The notes below the pieces were generated by a model. That model saw nothing but the letters and a program-made list of their open reading frames with translations. It was not told the DNA's origin and did no database searches. The position numbers and the translations under genes were made by a program. DNA of 64,000 bases. Origin: DASQFI01 sp963780895 (GTDB taxonomy: Bacteria; Acidobacteriota; Vicinamibacteria; Vicinamibacterales; SCN-69-37). The stretch is from positions 1,178,001-1,242,000 of the forward strand of contig CAWAEG010000001.1 in NCBI GenBank assembly GCA_963780895.1. Reading direction: 5' to 3'. Below are positions 34,029-43,575 of the stretch, in pieces (position 1 is the stretch's first letter; each line of letters begins with the position of its first letter).

Positions 34029-36005
34029 ATGTCGAGTTCCGTGGCCCACGCGAACCGCACGGATCTTCATGTCGTGCTCTTTTCCGGCGGTCGCGGGTCC
34101 GGTGCGCTCGGGGAACTGCTCGGCGCCGACGCGCGCGTGGCGCTCACGGTCGCGATCAACGGCTACGACGACGGGAAGTCCACGGGTGCGGTGCGGCGGT
34201 TCCTGGGCGACGCGCTCGGACCGTCGGATTTCCGCAAGAACGCGTCCCGCTTCGCGCGCGTTCGCGGGACCGCGCCGGCCGCGCTGATCGATCTGCTGGA
34301 CCTCCGGCTGCCGGATGGCGCGACCGAAGCCACGCTCCGAACGTTCATCGAAAATCTCGAAACGGGCGCAGGCGCGCATGGCACGGCCGGGCTCGATCCT
34401 TCGACGTATGTCGCGCTTGCGACCCGGCTCCGGCGCTTCGACGACGACTACCGGCGCGCGGGACGGCCGATCGAATTCGCCGATGCGAGCGTCGGCAATT
34501 TCGTGTTCGCGGGCGGCTTTGTCGCCTGCGGCCGGCAGTTCAACGACGCCGTGGACGACTACTGCGCCCTGCTCGGGCTGCCCGCCGGCCTGATCGAGAA
34601 CGTCACGGACGGCACCAACGGCTTTCTCGTCGCGCTCGACGACGACGATCGCCTGCTCGGCAGTGAAGAAGAAATCGTGGACGCACGGCGGCACAACCGC
34701 GTCCGGGAAATCTTCCTGCGCGATCGCCCGATCAGCGACGCCGATCGTGCTGAACTGGCCCGGCTGCCGGCCGCCGAGCGACGTCGCGCGCTCGACGCCC
34801 ACTCGATCGCGCCCGCACTGAACCCGAGGCTCGCGGCGCGAATCGCCGAGGCCGATCTCATCATCTACGCGCCCGGCACGCAGCATTCGAGCCTGTTCCC
34901 GTCCTATTTCACCCCGGATCTGGGTCAGGCGATCGCGGCGAACCTCCACGCAATCAAGCTCCTCGTCACGAATATTCAGACCGACGCGGAGATCACCGGC
35001 CGTACCGCCGTCGATCTGATCGACCGCGCGACCTTCTACCTGCGTCAGAAGGGGCGCCTTGCGATTCCCGCCCCGTGCCTGATCACGCACTACCTCTTGA
35101 ACGATCCCGCGGGTGGCCCGGCCGAGCAGCCGTACGTCCCGCTCGGCCGTCTCGAGTCTCTCGAGGATCCCCGGCTCGTCCGCATCGGCAACTACGAAGC
35201 CGGACACACCGGCCGGCACGACGCCGCCAAGGTGCTCGCGCCGTTCATCGACGGCTTCATCGCCCGTGAGCGATCGGTGCAACGGGTTGCGGTGGTGCTC
35301 GAGGAAGCCCGGTCGACGGCGAAAATCGTCCAGACGATCCTGGAAATGGTGCGCGGCGGGATCGAGGATCTGCGGATCGATCTCGCGGTGTTCCACGCAG
35401 GGGAGACGGATCTCGAACCCGCGTTCAGGGAGCGGCTGCGGTTTCCGGTGACGCAGCTCACGTCCGCGACGGACGCCGAACGGGATCGGGAGCTGCGCAA
35501 CGCGCTGGCGGCCGGGCGGTACGACTACGTCGTTCTGTTCGACTCATCCGGCATGTACAACGGCGAAGACATCGCGGGTCTCGCCGGCCATCTGACGCTT
35601 GGCCGGCTGGACGCCGTCTGGGGCAGCCGGCGGCTGTCGGTGCGGGATATCCAGGAATCGTACCGGCTGCGATACCGGCACAAGACGGTGGCGGGCGCCA
35701 TCAGCGCCGTCGGAAGCCACGCCCTGAGCCTGCAGTTTCTCGCGCTGTACGGCCGGTACGTTTCCGACACCTTGTCGGGCGCCCGGGCCGTGCGCGCCTC
35801 GGACTTGCTGGCCGTCACCTGCCCACTGGCCGACAAACTCGTCAACCACCACATCCTCTCGCTGCTGCTCAAGCGGCGCGCGGCGATGCTGGAGATTCCG
35901 GTCCAGTTTTTCGCGATCTCTCCCGATCAGGTCCGGCGGACGTCCGTCGCGGACGGCTTTGGCGCGTTCGTCATCGCGCTTCGCGAACGGCTGAAGGTCC
36001 GCTAG
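34029..36005 (+). CDS. CofD/YvcK-like protein fused to a GT-like C-terminal domain
   Basis: Read from ATG 34029 the protein has 658 residues; the upstream open frame lacks family features. The N-terminal part (about 1-400) has FSGGRGSGAL (18-27) and YDDGKSTG (46-53), as in CofD (2-phospho-L-lactate transferase) and YvcK proteins, then a long domain. From about residue 418 the sequence resembles a GT-A nucleotidyl/glycosyl domain: VAVVLEEARSTAKIV, then FDSSGMYNGEDIAGL (about 504-518) in the place of a GT2 DAD-xx-P-E-D block, and AVWGSRRL. The key acidic residue becomes DSSG, so whether it binds a sugar nucleotide is open. The two stops of this gene and the convergent GT2 share the sequence CTAG. 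Confidence 0.7.
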   Translation: MSSSVAHANRTDLHVVLFSGGRGSGALGELLGADARVALTVAINGYDDGKSTGAVRRFLGDALGPSDFRKNASRFARVRGTAPAALIDLLDLRLPDGATEATLRTFIENLETGAGAHGTAGLDPSTYVALATRLRRFDDDYRRAGRPIEFADASVGNFVFAGGFVACGRQFNDAVDDYCALLGLPAGLIENVTDGTNGFLVALDDDDRLLGSEEEIVDARRHNRVREIFLRDRPISDADRAELARLPAAERRRALDAHSIAPALNPRLAARIAEADLIIYAPGTQHSSLFPSYFTPDLGQAIAANLHAIKLLVTNIQTDAEITGRTAVDLIDRATFYLRQKGRLAIPAPCLITHYLLNDPAGGPAEQPYVPLGRLESLEDPRLVRIGNYEAGHTGRHDAAKVLAPFIDGFIARERSVQRVAVVLEEARSTAKIVQTILEMVRGGIEDLRIDLAVFHAGETDLEPAFRERLRFPVTQLTSATDAERDRELRNALAAGRYDYVVLFDSSGMYNGEDIAGLAGHLTLGRLDAVWGSRRLSVRDIQESYRLRYRHKTVAGAISAVGSHALSLQFLALYGRYVSDTLSGARAVRASDLLAVTCPLADKLVNHHILSLLLKRRAAMLEIPVQFFAISPDQVRRTSVADGFGAFVIALRERLKVR

Positions 36006-36715
36006 CGCGGCTTGCGCGAGTACCGGGCATACGTCCGGACGGCGATGAACCAGTCCCGCGCGCCGATCTTCTTGCCTGCCTCACGGCCACGGGGAGAATA
36101 GCGAATGGGCACTTCGCGGATGGTGCCGCCGCGCGCGCGGAGGCGGGACGTGATCTCGTGGTCCAGCTCGAAGCCGCTCGTCTCGAGCGGCAGGCTCTTG
36201 ATCACGGACGCGCGAAACAGCTTCAACGCCGTGACCGTGTCGGTGAGCATGCGTCCCGTGAACCACCACTGGACGAGGCTGAGGCTGCGCCCGCCCAGGT
36301 AAGCGCCCCAGCTTTGCGCCGGGTGTTTGCGCCCGCTCATGTATCGGCTGCCATACACCGCGTCGGCGCCCGAGCTGATCAATGCTTCGATCATCGGAAG
36401 GTAATCGCCGGGCTCGTATTCGAGATCGGCGTCCTGGATCATGATCAGATCGCCGTCGGCGCGCGCGATGCCGGCGCGCACGGCCGCGCCCTTGCCCGAG
36501 TTCCGTTCGAGCCTGTGCAGCGTGACCTGCGGAATGCCGGCGGCGATCGCGGCCGTCCGATCCCTGGAGCCGTCGTCGACGACCACGATCTGCTTCGCGA
36601 GACCGAACCGGCCCAGATCGACGTCGATCACCTTTCCCACGAGCGCGGCAATGAACCGCTCCTCGTTATAGGCCGGGATGACGATCGAGAGCTGCTTGAA
36701 GTCAGTCGGCTCCAC
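36002..36715 (-). CDS. DPM1-like GT2 glycosyltransferase
   Basis: A 237-residue GT2 enzyme with complete motifs: SIVIPAYNEERFI, VVVDDGSRDRT (44-54), IQDADLEYEPGDY (93-105) and YGSRYMSGRK. It lacks C-terminal transmembrane helices. Likely it makes a polyprenyl-phosphate sugar in the cytosol, or transfers a sugar to another lipid. It is last in the minus-strand operon that starts with the flippase at 43388 and overlaps the nucleotidyltransferase gene by 14 bp. The stop codon is embedded in CTAG, shared with the convergent CofD-like gene. Confidence 0.85.
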   Translation of the reverse strand: MEPTDFKQLSIVIPAYNEERFIAALVGKVIDVDLGRFGLAKQIVVVDDGSRDRTAAIAAGIPQVTLHRLERNSGKGAAVRAGIARADGDLIMIQDADLEYEPGDYLPMIEALISSGADAVYGSRYMSGRKHPAQSWGAYLGGRSLSLVQWWFTGRMLTDTVTALKLFRASVIKSLPLETSGFELDHEITSRLRARGGTIREVPIRYSPRGREAGKKIGARDWFIAVRTYARYSRKPR

Positions 36716-37445
36716 GCAGGTATGTCTCCATCGACCGAAGATCTTCGAGCGTGTTGACGCCGACGGCCTGCCGCGCGTCCGTCAGCGGGAAGGTCGTGAC
36801 GCGCGCGCGGGCGGCAAGCCACGGAATGAACGGCAGGAAGTTGCGTTCGCCCGTCGTCGCCACCGGCGCTTCCCGCGCGTAGCGCGGCAGGGCGTCCCGA
36901 AACGTGTCGAGCCTGAGCGCGAACAGGCCGGCGTCGCTCTCGCCGGCGGGCGGCATGTCGTCGCCGTCGCGGCGTTGTCGCACGTCCACGATCCTCCCGG
37001 TTCGGTCGCGCGAGAAATGAATGTAGGGCGGTTCCTGCCGAACCGTCGGAAACGTCATTGCCGCCTCAGGGTCGGACTCCGTCGCCGTCGCCAGCCGCGA
37101 CACCGTGTCCTGGCCGATACCAATCTGGTCGCACCAGGTGACCCACACGTGCCGCGGCGCGCGAGCCTCGACGGGCGGCAGCGCGCAGAGAATCGCCGGC
37201 AGCATACCGGTGGGCTCCTGCTGGACGACGCATTCGGCCGGCACGGCGCGCCGCGCCAGCACCCGGCTGACGTCGTCCTGCGCCTGCGGCGCGACGACCA
37301 CGACAACGTGCTCGACGACAGGCTCGTACCGGTCGAGCAGATGCTCGATCATCGGCCGGCCGCCGACCGGGCAGAGGACCTTCGGTCCGTCCCATCCCAG
37401 CCGCGTGCCGCGGCCTGCCGCCGGAACGACGAGGATGCGTTTCAT
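36702..37445 (-). CDS. Nucleotidyltransferase (NTP-transferase family)
   Basis: A 247-residue nucleotide-sugar pyrophosphorylase-like protein: AAGRGTRLG (9-17), PKVLCPVGGRPM (21-32) and the later GLFALR region are signature elements of the NTP_transferase family (GlmU/RmlA-like sugar nucleotidyltransferases). The TWCDQIG block around residue 105 takes the place of the usual D-x-D-G metal site. It should activate a sugar phosphate for the neighbouring GT2 (36002), with which it overlaps by 14 bp. The substrate cannot be named. Confidence 0.8.
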   Translation of the reverse strand: MKRILVVPAAGRGTRLGWDGPKVLCPVGGRPMIEHLLDRYEPVVEHVVVVVAPQAQDDVSRVLARRAVPAECVVQQEPTGMLPAILCALPPVEARAPRHVWVTWCDQIGIGQDTVSRLATATESDPEAAMTFPTVRQEPPYIHFSRDRTGRIVDVRQRRDGDDMPPAGESDAGLFALRLDTFRDALPRYAREAPVATTGERNFLPFIPWLAARARVTTFPLTDARQAVGVNTLEDLRSMETYLRGAD

Positions 37446-37446
37446 G

Positions 37447-38769
37447 TCAGGTCCGGGTCGCGGCCGCCAGCGGATCGCGCTCCCAGGCCGGCGCCGTGTG
37501 GCTGCGAAGCAGTCCCTGGCCGTGACGCCAAAGCAAGGTCAGCGTCAACACGAGCGGTCCGGTCTTGAACAGCGCGATCGCGATCAAAGCGCCGGGCGAC
37601 TCGAGCCGCAGCCGTGCGTGAAGGATCTCTGTCAACACGAGGTTCTGACCGATCGACAGCAGAAAAATGCCGGCGAGGAGCGCCATCGCGCCCCGGCTGA
37701 AGTACGCCCGTGTCGCCACGACGTACATCAGCGGCACGAACAACAGCGCGAGGTAATGATCCCAAAGCGTTCGAGACCACAAGACGAAGAACAGGATGGC
37801 GAGGAGCACGTGAAAGTGACGCCGTGCCGCTTCCGGCCATCGCTGGCGTCGGCTCTGAACGAAGAGGTATGCGAACGTCGCCAGCAGGACCAGCTTCAGA
37901 CCGGTTGGCAATGCCATGAGCAGCATGCGCAGGAATCCAGTTTCGCCGCGAGTGCCGAGCGCCAGTCGCAGGTGCTCGATGAGCACGTAGAGCGAGCTGT
38001 TGAACTGCCACGGGAAGGTGTCGCGGACGCCGCCCGTCATGAGGCTGAGAAACGCGGCGTGGACAGGCCAGCCCATCGTGAGAACGGACACCACGCCCGC
38101 GGCCGTGAGCCAGACAGCCGCCTTGATGACGAACGGCAGCCCCGAGATGGCCAGCAGCAGCGCGAGCGCCGGAGCCAGCGCTGGTTTGAGAATGGTCGCC
38201 AGAACGATGCAGAATGCCGAGGCCCAGAACCGCGACTGCGTGTGCCACACGAGCGCCAGCACGAACAGCAGGAGGACCGTCGGCGTGGTCTGGCCGCCCA
38301 CGCGGAAAACATTCCAGAACGGCTGGTAGATCAGGCAGAGAAACGCGAAGAGCGCGCCGAACCGCGCACGCGCCACCGGCGAATCCGGCACGAACCGCCG
38401 GTAGAACACGAACAGGAGAACGAGGCTCACCGCGTACGCGGCGACGTTCTGGATCTTGAACAGCACGAGCGCCGCCGACGGTGGAAACCAGCCCAGCGGG
38501 ACATACAGCGCGGCCGAAATCGGCGTACCCCAGAACGCCATGACGCCCTGAGGCGGCGCGCCGTTGATTGGCGAACCGGGCAGGTAGAGATCCTGAATCC
38601 GGCCCGCGGCGACGCGCCTGCCGGCATCGTAGAAGTTCGCGAAGTCCCAGCGATGGCCGGCGGGCACCGCAACGGCGACGGCGCATCCCACGACGATCAG
38701 GCCGATGGACAACTGCGTCAGCCATCGCAGCGTATTCAGGCGTTGATCGTCTTGAACAGGAACCGTCAT
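37447..38769 (-). CDS. GT87-family (DUF2029) polytopic glycosyltransferase
   Basis: A 440-residue protein with about ten helices. The first outer loop HRWDFANFYDAGRRVAAG (Asp42, Asp48) is the GT87 pattern of a DFxxYY/FYDAG block, and FRVGGQTTPTVLLLF and HAAFLSL-type segments follow as in mannosyltransferase-like GT87 proteins. The start at 38769 was chosen because the frame upstream is antisense to the next gene; no clear Shine-Dalgarno is visible. It lies 1 bp upstream of the nucleotidyltransferase start (TGA-C-ATG), so it is co-transcribed. Confidence 0.78.
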   Translation of the reverse strand: MTVPVQDDQRLNTLRWLTQLSIGLIVVGCAVAVAVPAGHRWDFANFYDAGRRVAAGRIQDLYLPGSPINGAPPQGVMAFWGTPISAALYVPLGWFPPSAALVLFKIQNVAAYAVSLVLLFVFYRRFVPDSPVARARFGALFAFLCLIYQPFWNVFRVGGQTTPTVLLLFVLALVWHTQSRFWASAFCIVLATILKPALAPALALLLAISGLPFVIKAAVWLTAAGVVSVLTMGWPVHAAFLSLMTGGVRDTFPWQFNSSLYVLIEHLRLALGTRGETGFLRMLLMALPTGLKLVLLATFAYLFVQSRRQRWPEAARRHFHVLLAILFFVLWSRTLWDHYLALLFVPLMYVVATRAYFSRGAMALLAGIFLLSIGQNLVLTEILHARLRLESPGALIAIALFKTGPLVLTLTLLWRHGQGLLRSHTAPAWERDPLAAATRT

Positions 38770-38801
38770 GCGCCGTGGCCGCCGCTCTGCATCTGGTAAG
38801 G

Positions 38802-40331
38802 CTATCTCGACAGCCGTGGGGGCGACGGTTTCCAGATGACGTACAGCATCGCCGCCATCAACGCGAACAGCGGAAGCGGTGAGACGCCGTTCGGAAAATA
38901 CGCCGCCACCCCGCCGAGTCTCGAGATCGTCGTCAGCGCCGGCAGCTGGAAGCCGCCAAGGAAAACCTGCGCGACCGAGTCGAGCACGCCAAGAGGACCA
39001 ATTTCGACGTCGCGGTACATCGCGAGACACCAGCCGAGCGTGACTGACAGGACGACGAGCCCGGCTCGCAGGGCCCGGGGCAGCCGCATCAGGACGAGCG
39101 CGGCAGGAATGAACAGAAACGGAAAAATCGGCGCCAGGTGCCGGATACCGGTGTTGAACTGCAGCCGCGCGTAGTTCACGCCGCCGCAGAACAACCACAT
39201 CGCCACCGCGAATCCGAGCATCGCCCAGAGCTCGACGGCCGGCAGGCGGCGCGCGGCGCCCCGATTGACGAACGGCGCGGCGAGGGCCAGCAGGAACAAC
39301 GGGCACGACACGAACAGACCGTACCGGCGATCGACGGCCAGCGCCAGCAGCAGGTCGGGCTGGGGCGGGCTCACGCCGCGATACCCATGGTCGATCCACG
39401 CGACGGCCGGCATCCAGTGCTGCGCCGGATAGAACGGATGGCCGAAAGCCTGCCACTGATAGAACCACAGAACGGCCAGAGGCCCGAGCGCACCCAGGGC
39501 GAACCAGCTCGCATGGACAACAGCCGACCGCGGCGACCCCTCGCGCTGCTGCCTGAGGAGTGCGTAGACGAAGAGACCGGCGAGCAGCACGACGCCGCTG
39601 TAGTCGAACAGCACGCACGCGCCGCCCGCGGCGCCGCCGAGCAGGTACCGCGTCCGTGTGGAAAGCGCCGATGATCCGCCCGGATTCCAGAGCGCGATGA
39701 AGCCGAGGAACGCGATGTGGCCGAACATCAGGTTCTGGTTCAGATATCCCGTGCGGAAGAACACAGGCGTTCCGACCGCGTAGAGGAGCGCGAGCCAGAG
39801 CGCCTGCCGATCCGATCCGAACAGCCGGCGTACCACGAAGAACATCGCGACCACGCCGAGCGCCGAGCTGGGCGCCATGCAGAAGGCCTGCATGACGAAC
39901 GCAGACAGCCCGAGCTTGAGATCGAGACCCCGACGCCACGCTTTCTCGTAGAACTCACGCGCCATCGGCCACGGCGATGCGTACGGCGGCGGCGCGGCCT
40001 GACTCGCCTCACGCGAGCGGCGCACCCGCTCGACCACCGCGTCGATCGCCGGTCTGGCGAGGGCATACGGAATCGCCGCCGCCATCGACGCGCCGGGGTT
40101 GTTGTTGATGTGCCAGCCGCGACCGCCGGTCTCGAACAGGTCGGGGTGGAGGTGCGCGTACTCGTCCACGCGAAACGACAGACGGTCGCCAATGGCCAGC
40201 GCGGGATAGATCTCGCGGACGATGTTGGTGGCGAAGTGCAGGACGAAAACGATCCAGCACGTGAAAAACAGACGACGGGCGATCTGTCCCGTCGTCAGAC
40301 CGAGCGGCCGATCCGAAGCGGGAGTCGTCAC
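38802..40331 (-). CDS. Polytopic GT-C-type glycosyltransferase-like protein
   Basis: A 509-residue protein with about 11 helices. The first outer loop is unusually long (about residues 45-105) with DRLSFRVDEYAHLHPDLFE and NNNPGASMAAAIPYALARP, placing acidic residues where GT39-like enzymes bind their donor. Later GTPVFFRTGYLNQNLMFGHIAF and a final helix region fit PMT-like proteins. It overlaps the alpha/beta-hydrolase gene upstream by 4 bases and lies 32 bp before the GT87 start, so it is part of the flippase operon. Confidence 0.68.
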   Translation of the reverse strand: MTTPASDRPLGLTTGQIARRLFFTCWIVFVLHFATNIVREIYPALAIGDRLSFRVDEYAHLHPDLFETGGRGWHINNNPGASMAAAIPYALARPAIDAVVERVRRSREASQAAPPPYASPWPMAREFYEKAWRRGLDLKLGLSAFVMQAFCMAPSSALGVVAMFFVVRRLFGSDRQALWLALLYAVGTPVFFRTGYLNQNLMFGHIAFLGFIALWNPGGSSALSTRTRYLLGGAAGGACVLFDYSGVVLLAGLFVYALLRQQREGSPRSAVVHASWFALGALGPLAVLWFYQWQAFGHPFYPAQHWMPAVAWIDHGYRGVSPPQPDLLLALAVDRRYGLFVSCPLFLLALAAPFVNRGAARRLPAVELWAMLGFAVAMWLFCGGVNYARLQFNTGIRHLAPIFPFLFIPAALVLMRLPRALRAGLVVLSVTLGWCLAMYRDVEIGPLGVLDSVAQVFLGGFQLPALTTISRLGGVAAYFPNGVSPLPLFALMAAMLYVIWKPSPPRLSR

Positions 40332-41332
40332 CGGAGGGATCGATCGCTCCGTGAGAGCACGCCGCGAACGGCGCTGACGATGAGATCCGGTCGATCGATG
40401 TGAACCATGTGCCCACTGTTATCGGCCAGGACCTGGCTGCCCTGATCAGATGCCTCAGCGATCTGGCGATGAAGCTCGCGGTGCGTCTCGGACGTCGACG
40501 CCGGCGTGATGACGACGAGCGGCACGTGACGCGGAAAGGGCTCGGCCCGTACCTGCTCCTGGCTCGGGAGTGAGGAGTCGCGTTCGCTCTGTTCAGCGAC
40601 CAGTTGATCGAGCGACGATGCCACGACGATGCGATGGCGAAATCCGGCCGGAAGCTTGCGGCGGCGTTCCGACAGGGCGCTTTCGCCGTGATACAGGCGC
40701 TTGACGCGCTCCCATCCAAGCGGAGGGAGCAGATCGATCACGCGCCCGACGCTCCACGGCCGAGGCCTGGGGTCCGTCGCGGACGCGGGTGTCGGCACTT
40801 GGGCCGGATCGCGTTCGGACGGATCGACGAGCACGACGCCCTGGACCGCGCCGGCGAAGCGGGCGGCATACACGCGCGCGATGTATCCACCGAAGGAGTG
40901 CCCCACGAGCACGATCGGACCCGGGCGTGAGCTGAGCAACTGGTGCAGTTCCTCCGCACTCTGCCCGGCGGTGCGCGGCATCGGCCCAGCTTCGCTCCAG
41001 CCGTACCCGGCGCGATCGTAGACGCACACCTCGGCGGACGTGACGAGGTCTTCGACGACGGGCGCCCAGGCCACCCAGTCCACACCAAGGCCCGGCTCGA
41101 TGACGATGGTCGGCGAACCTTTCCCCTGACAAAAGAGGTGCAGGCGATGACCGCCAACAGAAATCATCTGTCCGGGCGGAGGATAGCGGCGCTCCAGGAA
41201 CACGTTCGCGGCGGCCAGCACCCCGCGCGCGGCGAAAAACAGCGCTAACGGCGACACGAGAATCGCCATGAGCCAGAGGAGACGTCGTCGCCCCCCTGTG
41301 GCCTTTCCGCCGCCGGCAGTGATTGAAGACAT
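40328..41332 (-). CDS. Alpha/beta-hydrolase with N-terminal membrane anchor
   Basis: A 334-residue protein with an N-terminal anchor (residues 18-43) followed by an alpha/beta-hydrolase fold: the nucleophile elbow GHSFGG (144-149, Ser146), acid Asp170 in VVLVDPSERD, and the catalytic His308 in DNSGHMVHIDRPDLI. It should hydrolyse an ester, possibly an acyl group of a lipid or glycan, or act as a thioesterase at the membrane. It sits between the methyltransferase gene and a GT-C gene (overlap 4 bases) in the flippase operon. Nothing in the sequence identifies the substrate. Confidence 0.75.
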   Translation of the reverse strand: MSSITAGGGKATGGRRRLLWLMAILVSPLALFFAARGVLAAANVFLERRYPPPGQMISVGGHRLHLFCQGKGSPTIVIEPGLGVDWVAWAPVVEDLVTSAEVCVYDRAGYGWSEAGPMPRTAGQSAEELHQLLSSRPGPIVLVGHSFGGYIARVYAARFAGAVQGVVLVDPSERDPAQVPTPASATDPRPRPWSVGRVIDLLPPLGWERVKRLYHGESALSERRRKLPAGFRHRIVVASSLDQLVAEQSERDSSLPSQEQVRAEPFPRHVPLVVITPASTSETHRELHRQIAEASDQGSQVLADNSGHMVHIDRPDLIVSAVRGVLSRSDRSLR

Positions 41333-41342
41333 GAACGGGACC

Positions 41343-41969
41343 TCAGGCGTCCTTGCGAGCGACGATGATGATGCTGCGCTTGGTCAGTTCCTCGGCCGAG
41401 GAGTCAGGGAGCGCTCTTTCGACCTCCCGAGTCAACAGGGCGACGCCGCCCGGCGTGAGCGCATTGGCGACCATGCGCGTGGCGGAACGGACGTCGGCGA
41501 CATGTTCCCACGTGGCGTTGGAATGCACGGCGTCCCACGCGCCTTCCGGTAAGGTCGGACACTGCACGTCCATCGTCCGCAGATCGAGTCCGTGGTCGGT
41601 CAGCGCCAGCCCGGTCCTGGCGCGAAGCTCACTGAAATACGTCCGGTCGAAAACCAGTTCGCCCGCCATCTTCCGCAGCGTCTTCAGCGGTCCCGCCTCG
41701 CGCAGATAGGCCGAGTAGGGCTCGGCCGGAAGCCGAGCCCCCAACCGGTGCCCGAGAAACGCATCGACCCCGGTCACCTTGCACCCGGCCGCATGCAGCA
41801 GGACGGTGACGGGCGCGTTGGCGCCGCACCCGAGATCGAGCACGCGCAACGCGCTCAACGGCCTCGACGTCAACGTCGTCACGGTTTCGACGAACGCGCG
41901 ATACACCTCCACGTCATGAGAGGCCCAGGCGCGGAGCATCTCGCGGCGATTGACGACTTCCGAACGCAT
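41343..41969 (-). CDS. Class I SAM-dependent methyltransferase
   Basis: A 208-residue Rossmann-fold methyltransferase with motif I VLDLGCGANAP (43-53), Asp at the end of beta-2 in GVDAF, and HSNATWEHVADVRSATRM as the motif IV-V region, followed by LTPGGVALLTREV. The family fits O-methyltransferases of small molecules or sugars. It starts 9 bp after the flippase stop and ends 10 bp before the alpha/beta-hydrolase start, so it is co-transcribed with both. Confidence 0.78.
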   Translation of the reverse strand: MRSEVVNRREMLRAWASHDVEVYRAFVETVTTLTSRPLSALRVLDLGCGANAPVTVLLHAAGCKVTGVDAFLGHRLGARLPAEPYSAYLREAGPLKTLRKMAGELVFDRTYFSELRARTGLALTDHGLDLRTMDVQCPTLPEGAWDAVHSNATWEHVADVRSATRMVANALTPGGVALLTREVERALPDSSAEELTKRSIIIVARKDA

Positions 41970-41978
41970 GACCTTACT

Positions 41979-43388
41979 TCACCGTCCTTCCCAGGCCCGC
42001 TTGAGGCGGGCGAAATCCCATTGGCTGGCCGTGACGACCGCGTAGAGGCTGCAGCCGAGCACCGCGCCGCCGGTGCGACCAATGAGCCAGCTCGCGGCGA
42101 ACCCGGTCACCACCGCGGTGAGGCACGTCATCACGGCGGGCGCGGCCGGGCTCAGTCGAATACCGCCAATGACCTGGCGCATGAGGACACCAGCGGCGAT
42201 GGCGTTGACCACACCGCCGATGAGCAGCGCGGCGGCGGCCCCCGGCGCGCCGTACGCACGCGCGCCGGCCACCGCCAGCACAACGGTGGCGACGCCGGCG
42301 ATCGCGGAAGCCGCGAACTCCAGGTGCTGGTGGCCGCTCACGATCAGGCTGAACCGGAAGTGGCCGCTGAACCACGCCACCGGAATCATCCAGATCAGGA
42401 TCTGGAACGGCAACACGGCCTCGCGGTATTGCGGCCCGAACACGATGCCGACGACGAGCGGCGCCAGCAGGGTTCCCGCGGCGGCGACGAAGCAGGCCGG
42501 CCACATCGATGCCGACAGCGACTGATCGATCAGCCGGCGCCAGCCGTCGAGCCCATGGTGCAGTTCCCGCGAGAGATTGGGTACGAGATTGAAGAAGTAC
42601 AGCCAGACGAACGCGTGCATGGCCATGACAATGCGAACGGAGGCCGCGAGCCAGGCGACCTGTTCGGTGCGCGCGGGGTCCATCCAGCCGATGATGAGGA
42701 TCGGCGAGTACCACATCGCCGCCCAGGTCAGATCGCTCGCGCCGAGAAACCACGCCTGACGTAAAAGCGCGATCGCGCCTTGCCACGCGCCGCGCCAGTC
42801 CAGGGGTATCCGGAACCCGCGGAACAGCAGAACGCTGTTGACCAGACCGAGCGCGAGCGCGCCGGCCACTTCCGCCGCGGCGACGAGCCGCGTGTCGGAC
42901 CCCGGCCGCACGAAGAGCAGGACCAGCGCCGCGAACGTCCCGTAACGCGCGAGGCTGCCCGCGGCCACCCATTGCATCTGCCGCAGACCCTGGAAGACCC
43001 ATTGCGTGTTGAACGGCGTGAGCAGCACCGTGAGCCCGTAGATCGCGAGCACGGCACTGCCGCGCCAGATGGAGAGCGCCACGAGGACGAGGTACGCGGG
43101 GACGGCCAGCATGCCGCGCAGCAGAATCGCGCGCGCGACGAGCTGGCCGGCGCGCTCGGGGTTCGTTTCGACGATTCGCGCGCCATACGAGCCGAGGCCC
43201 GTTTCGGCCGCCAGCACGAAGAAGATGGTCGTCGACAGCGCGAGCTCGATCGCGCCGAAGTCGCGCGGGCCGAGCGCGCGCGCCAGATAGGCGAAGGCGA
43301 CGAGGACGCACAGCTTGCTGCCGACCTCGCCACCGAACAGCATGAGGTAACGGACGACGAAACTGCGCCGCGCCAGCCCGTCTCTCAT
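41979..43388 (-). CDS. Wzx-type oligosaccharide flippase (MATE/MVF-like)
   Basis: A 469-residue polytopic protein, read from ATG 43388, with roughly 12 hydrophobic helices. The N-terminal LARRSFVVRYLMLFGGEVGSKL and ARALGPRDFGAIELAL segments (LGxxxFGxxxLA pattern) are typical of the polysaccharide transporter family that flips undecaprenyl-linked oligosaccharides to the periplasm. A longer frame from 43688 is rejected because it runs antisense into the next gene. It starts a minus-strand operon down to 36002 and is divergent from the GT39-like gene at 43576, with a 187-bp gap holding no other gene. Confidence 0.85.
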   Translation of the reverse strand: MRDGLARRSFVVRYLMLFGGEVGSKLCVLVAFAYLARALGPRDFGAIELALSTTIFFVLAAETGLGSYGARIVETNPERAGQLVARAILLRGMLAVPAYLVLVALSIWRGSAVLAIYGLTVLLTPFNTQWVFQGLRQMQWVAAGSLARYGTFAALVLLFVRPGSDTRLVAAAEVAGALALGLVNSVLLFRGFRIPLDWRGAWQGAIALLRQAWFLGASDLTWAAMWYSPILIIGWMDPARTEQVAWLAASVRIVMAMHAFVWLYFFNLVPNLSRELHHGLDGWRRLIDQSLSASMWPACFVAAAGTLLAPLVVGIVFGPQYREAVLPFQILIWMIPVAWFSGHFRFSLIVSGHQHLEFAASAIAGVATVVLAVAGARAYGAPGAAAALLIGGVVNAIAAGVLMRQVIGGIRLSPAAPAVMTCLTAVVTGFAASWLIGRTGGAVLGCSLYAVVTASQWDFARLKRAWEGR

Positions 43389-43575
43389 CTCAGGCTGCCT
43401 CTGCGTTCGCTGCTGAGACCTCGATGACACCTTGGCCATGCCCTGCCAAAGCCCGGAAGCCGACGCCGGACGGATTGCCTCCGCCGGTTTTCGAAGAGTA
43501 AGATCGCCGCTCCGGCACGTCCGTTCGTGCGCCGCGATCGCGTCCACGCCGCAACACCGGGAGGGAATCATCATC

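Noticed and set aside
37447..39939. 830-codon minus-strand open frame covering GT87 and part of the next gene
   Set aside because: Its first half is in a different frame from the GT-C gene at 38802-40331, which has clear helices; only the part from ATG 38769 shows protein features.
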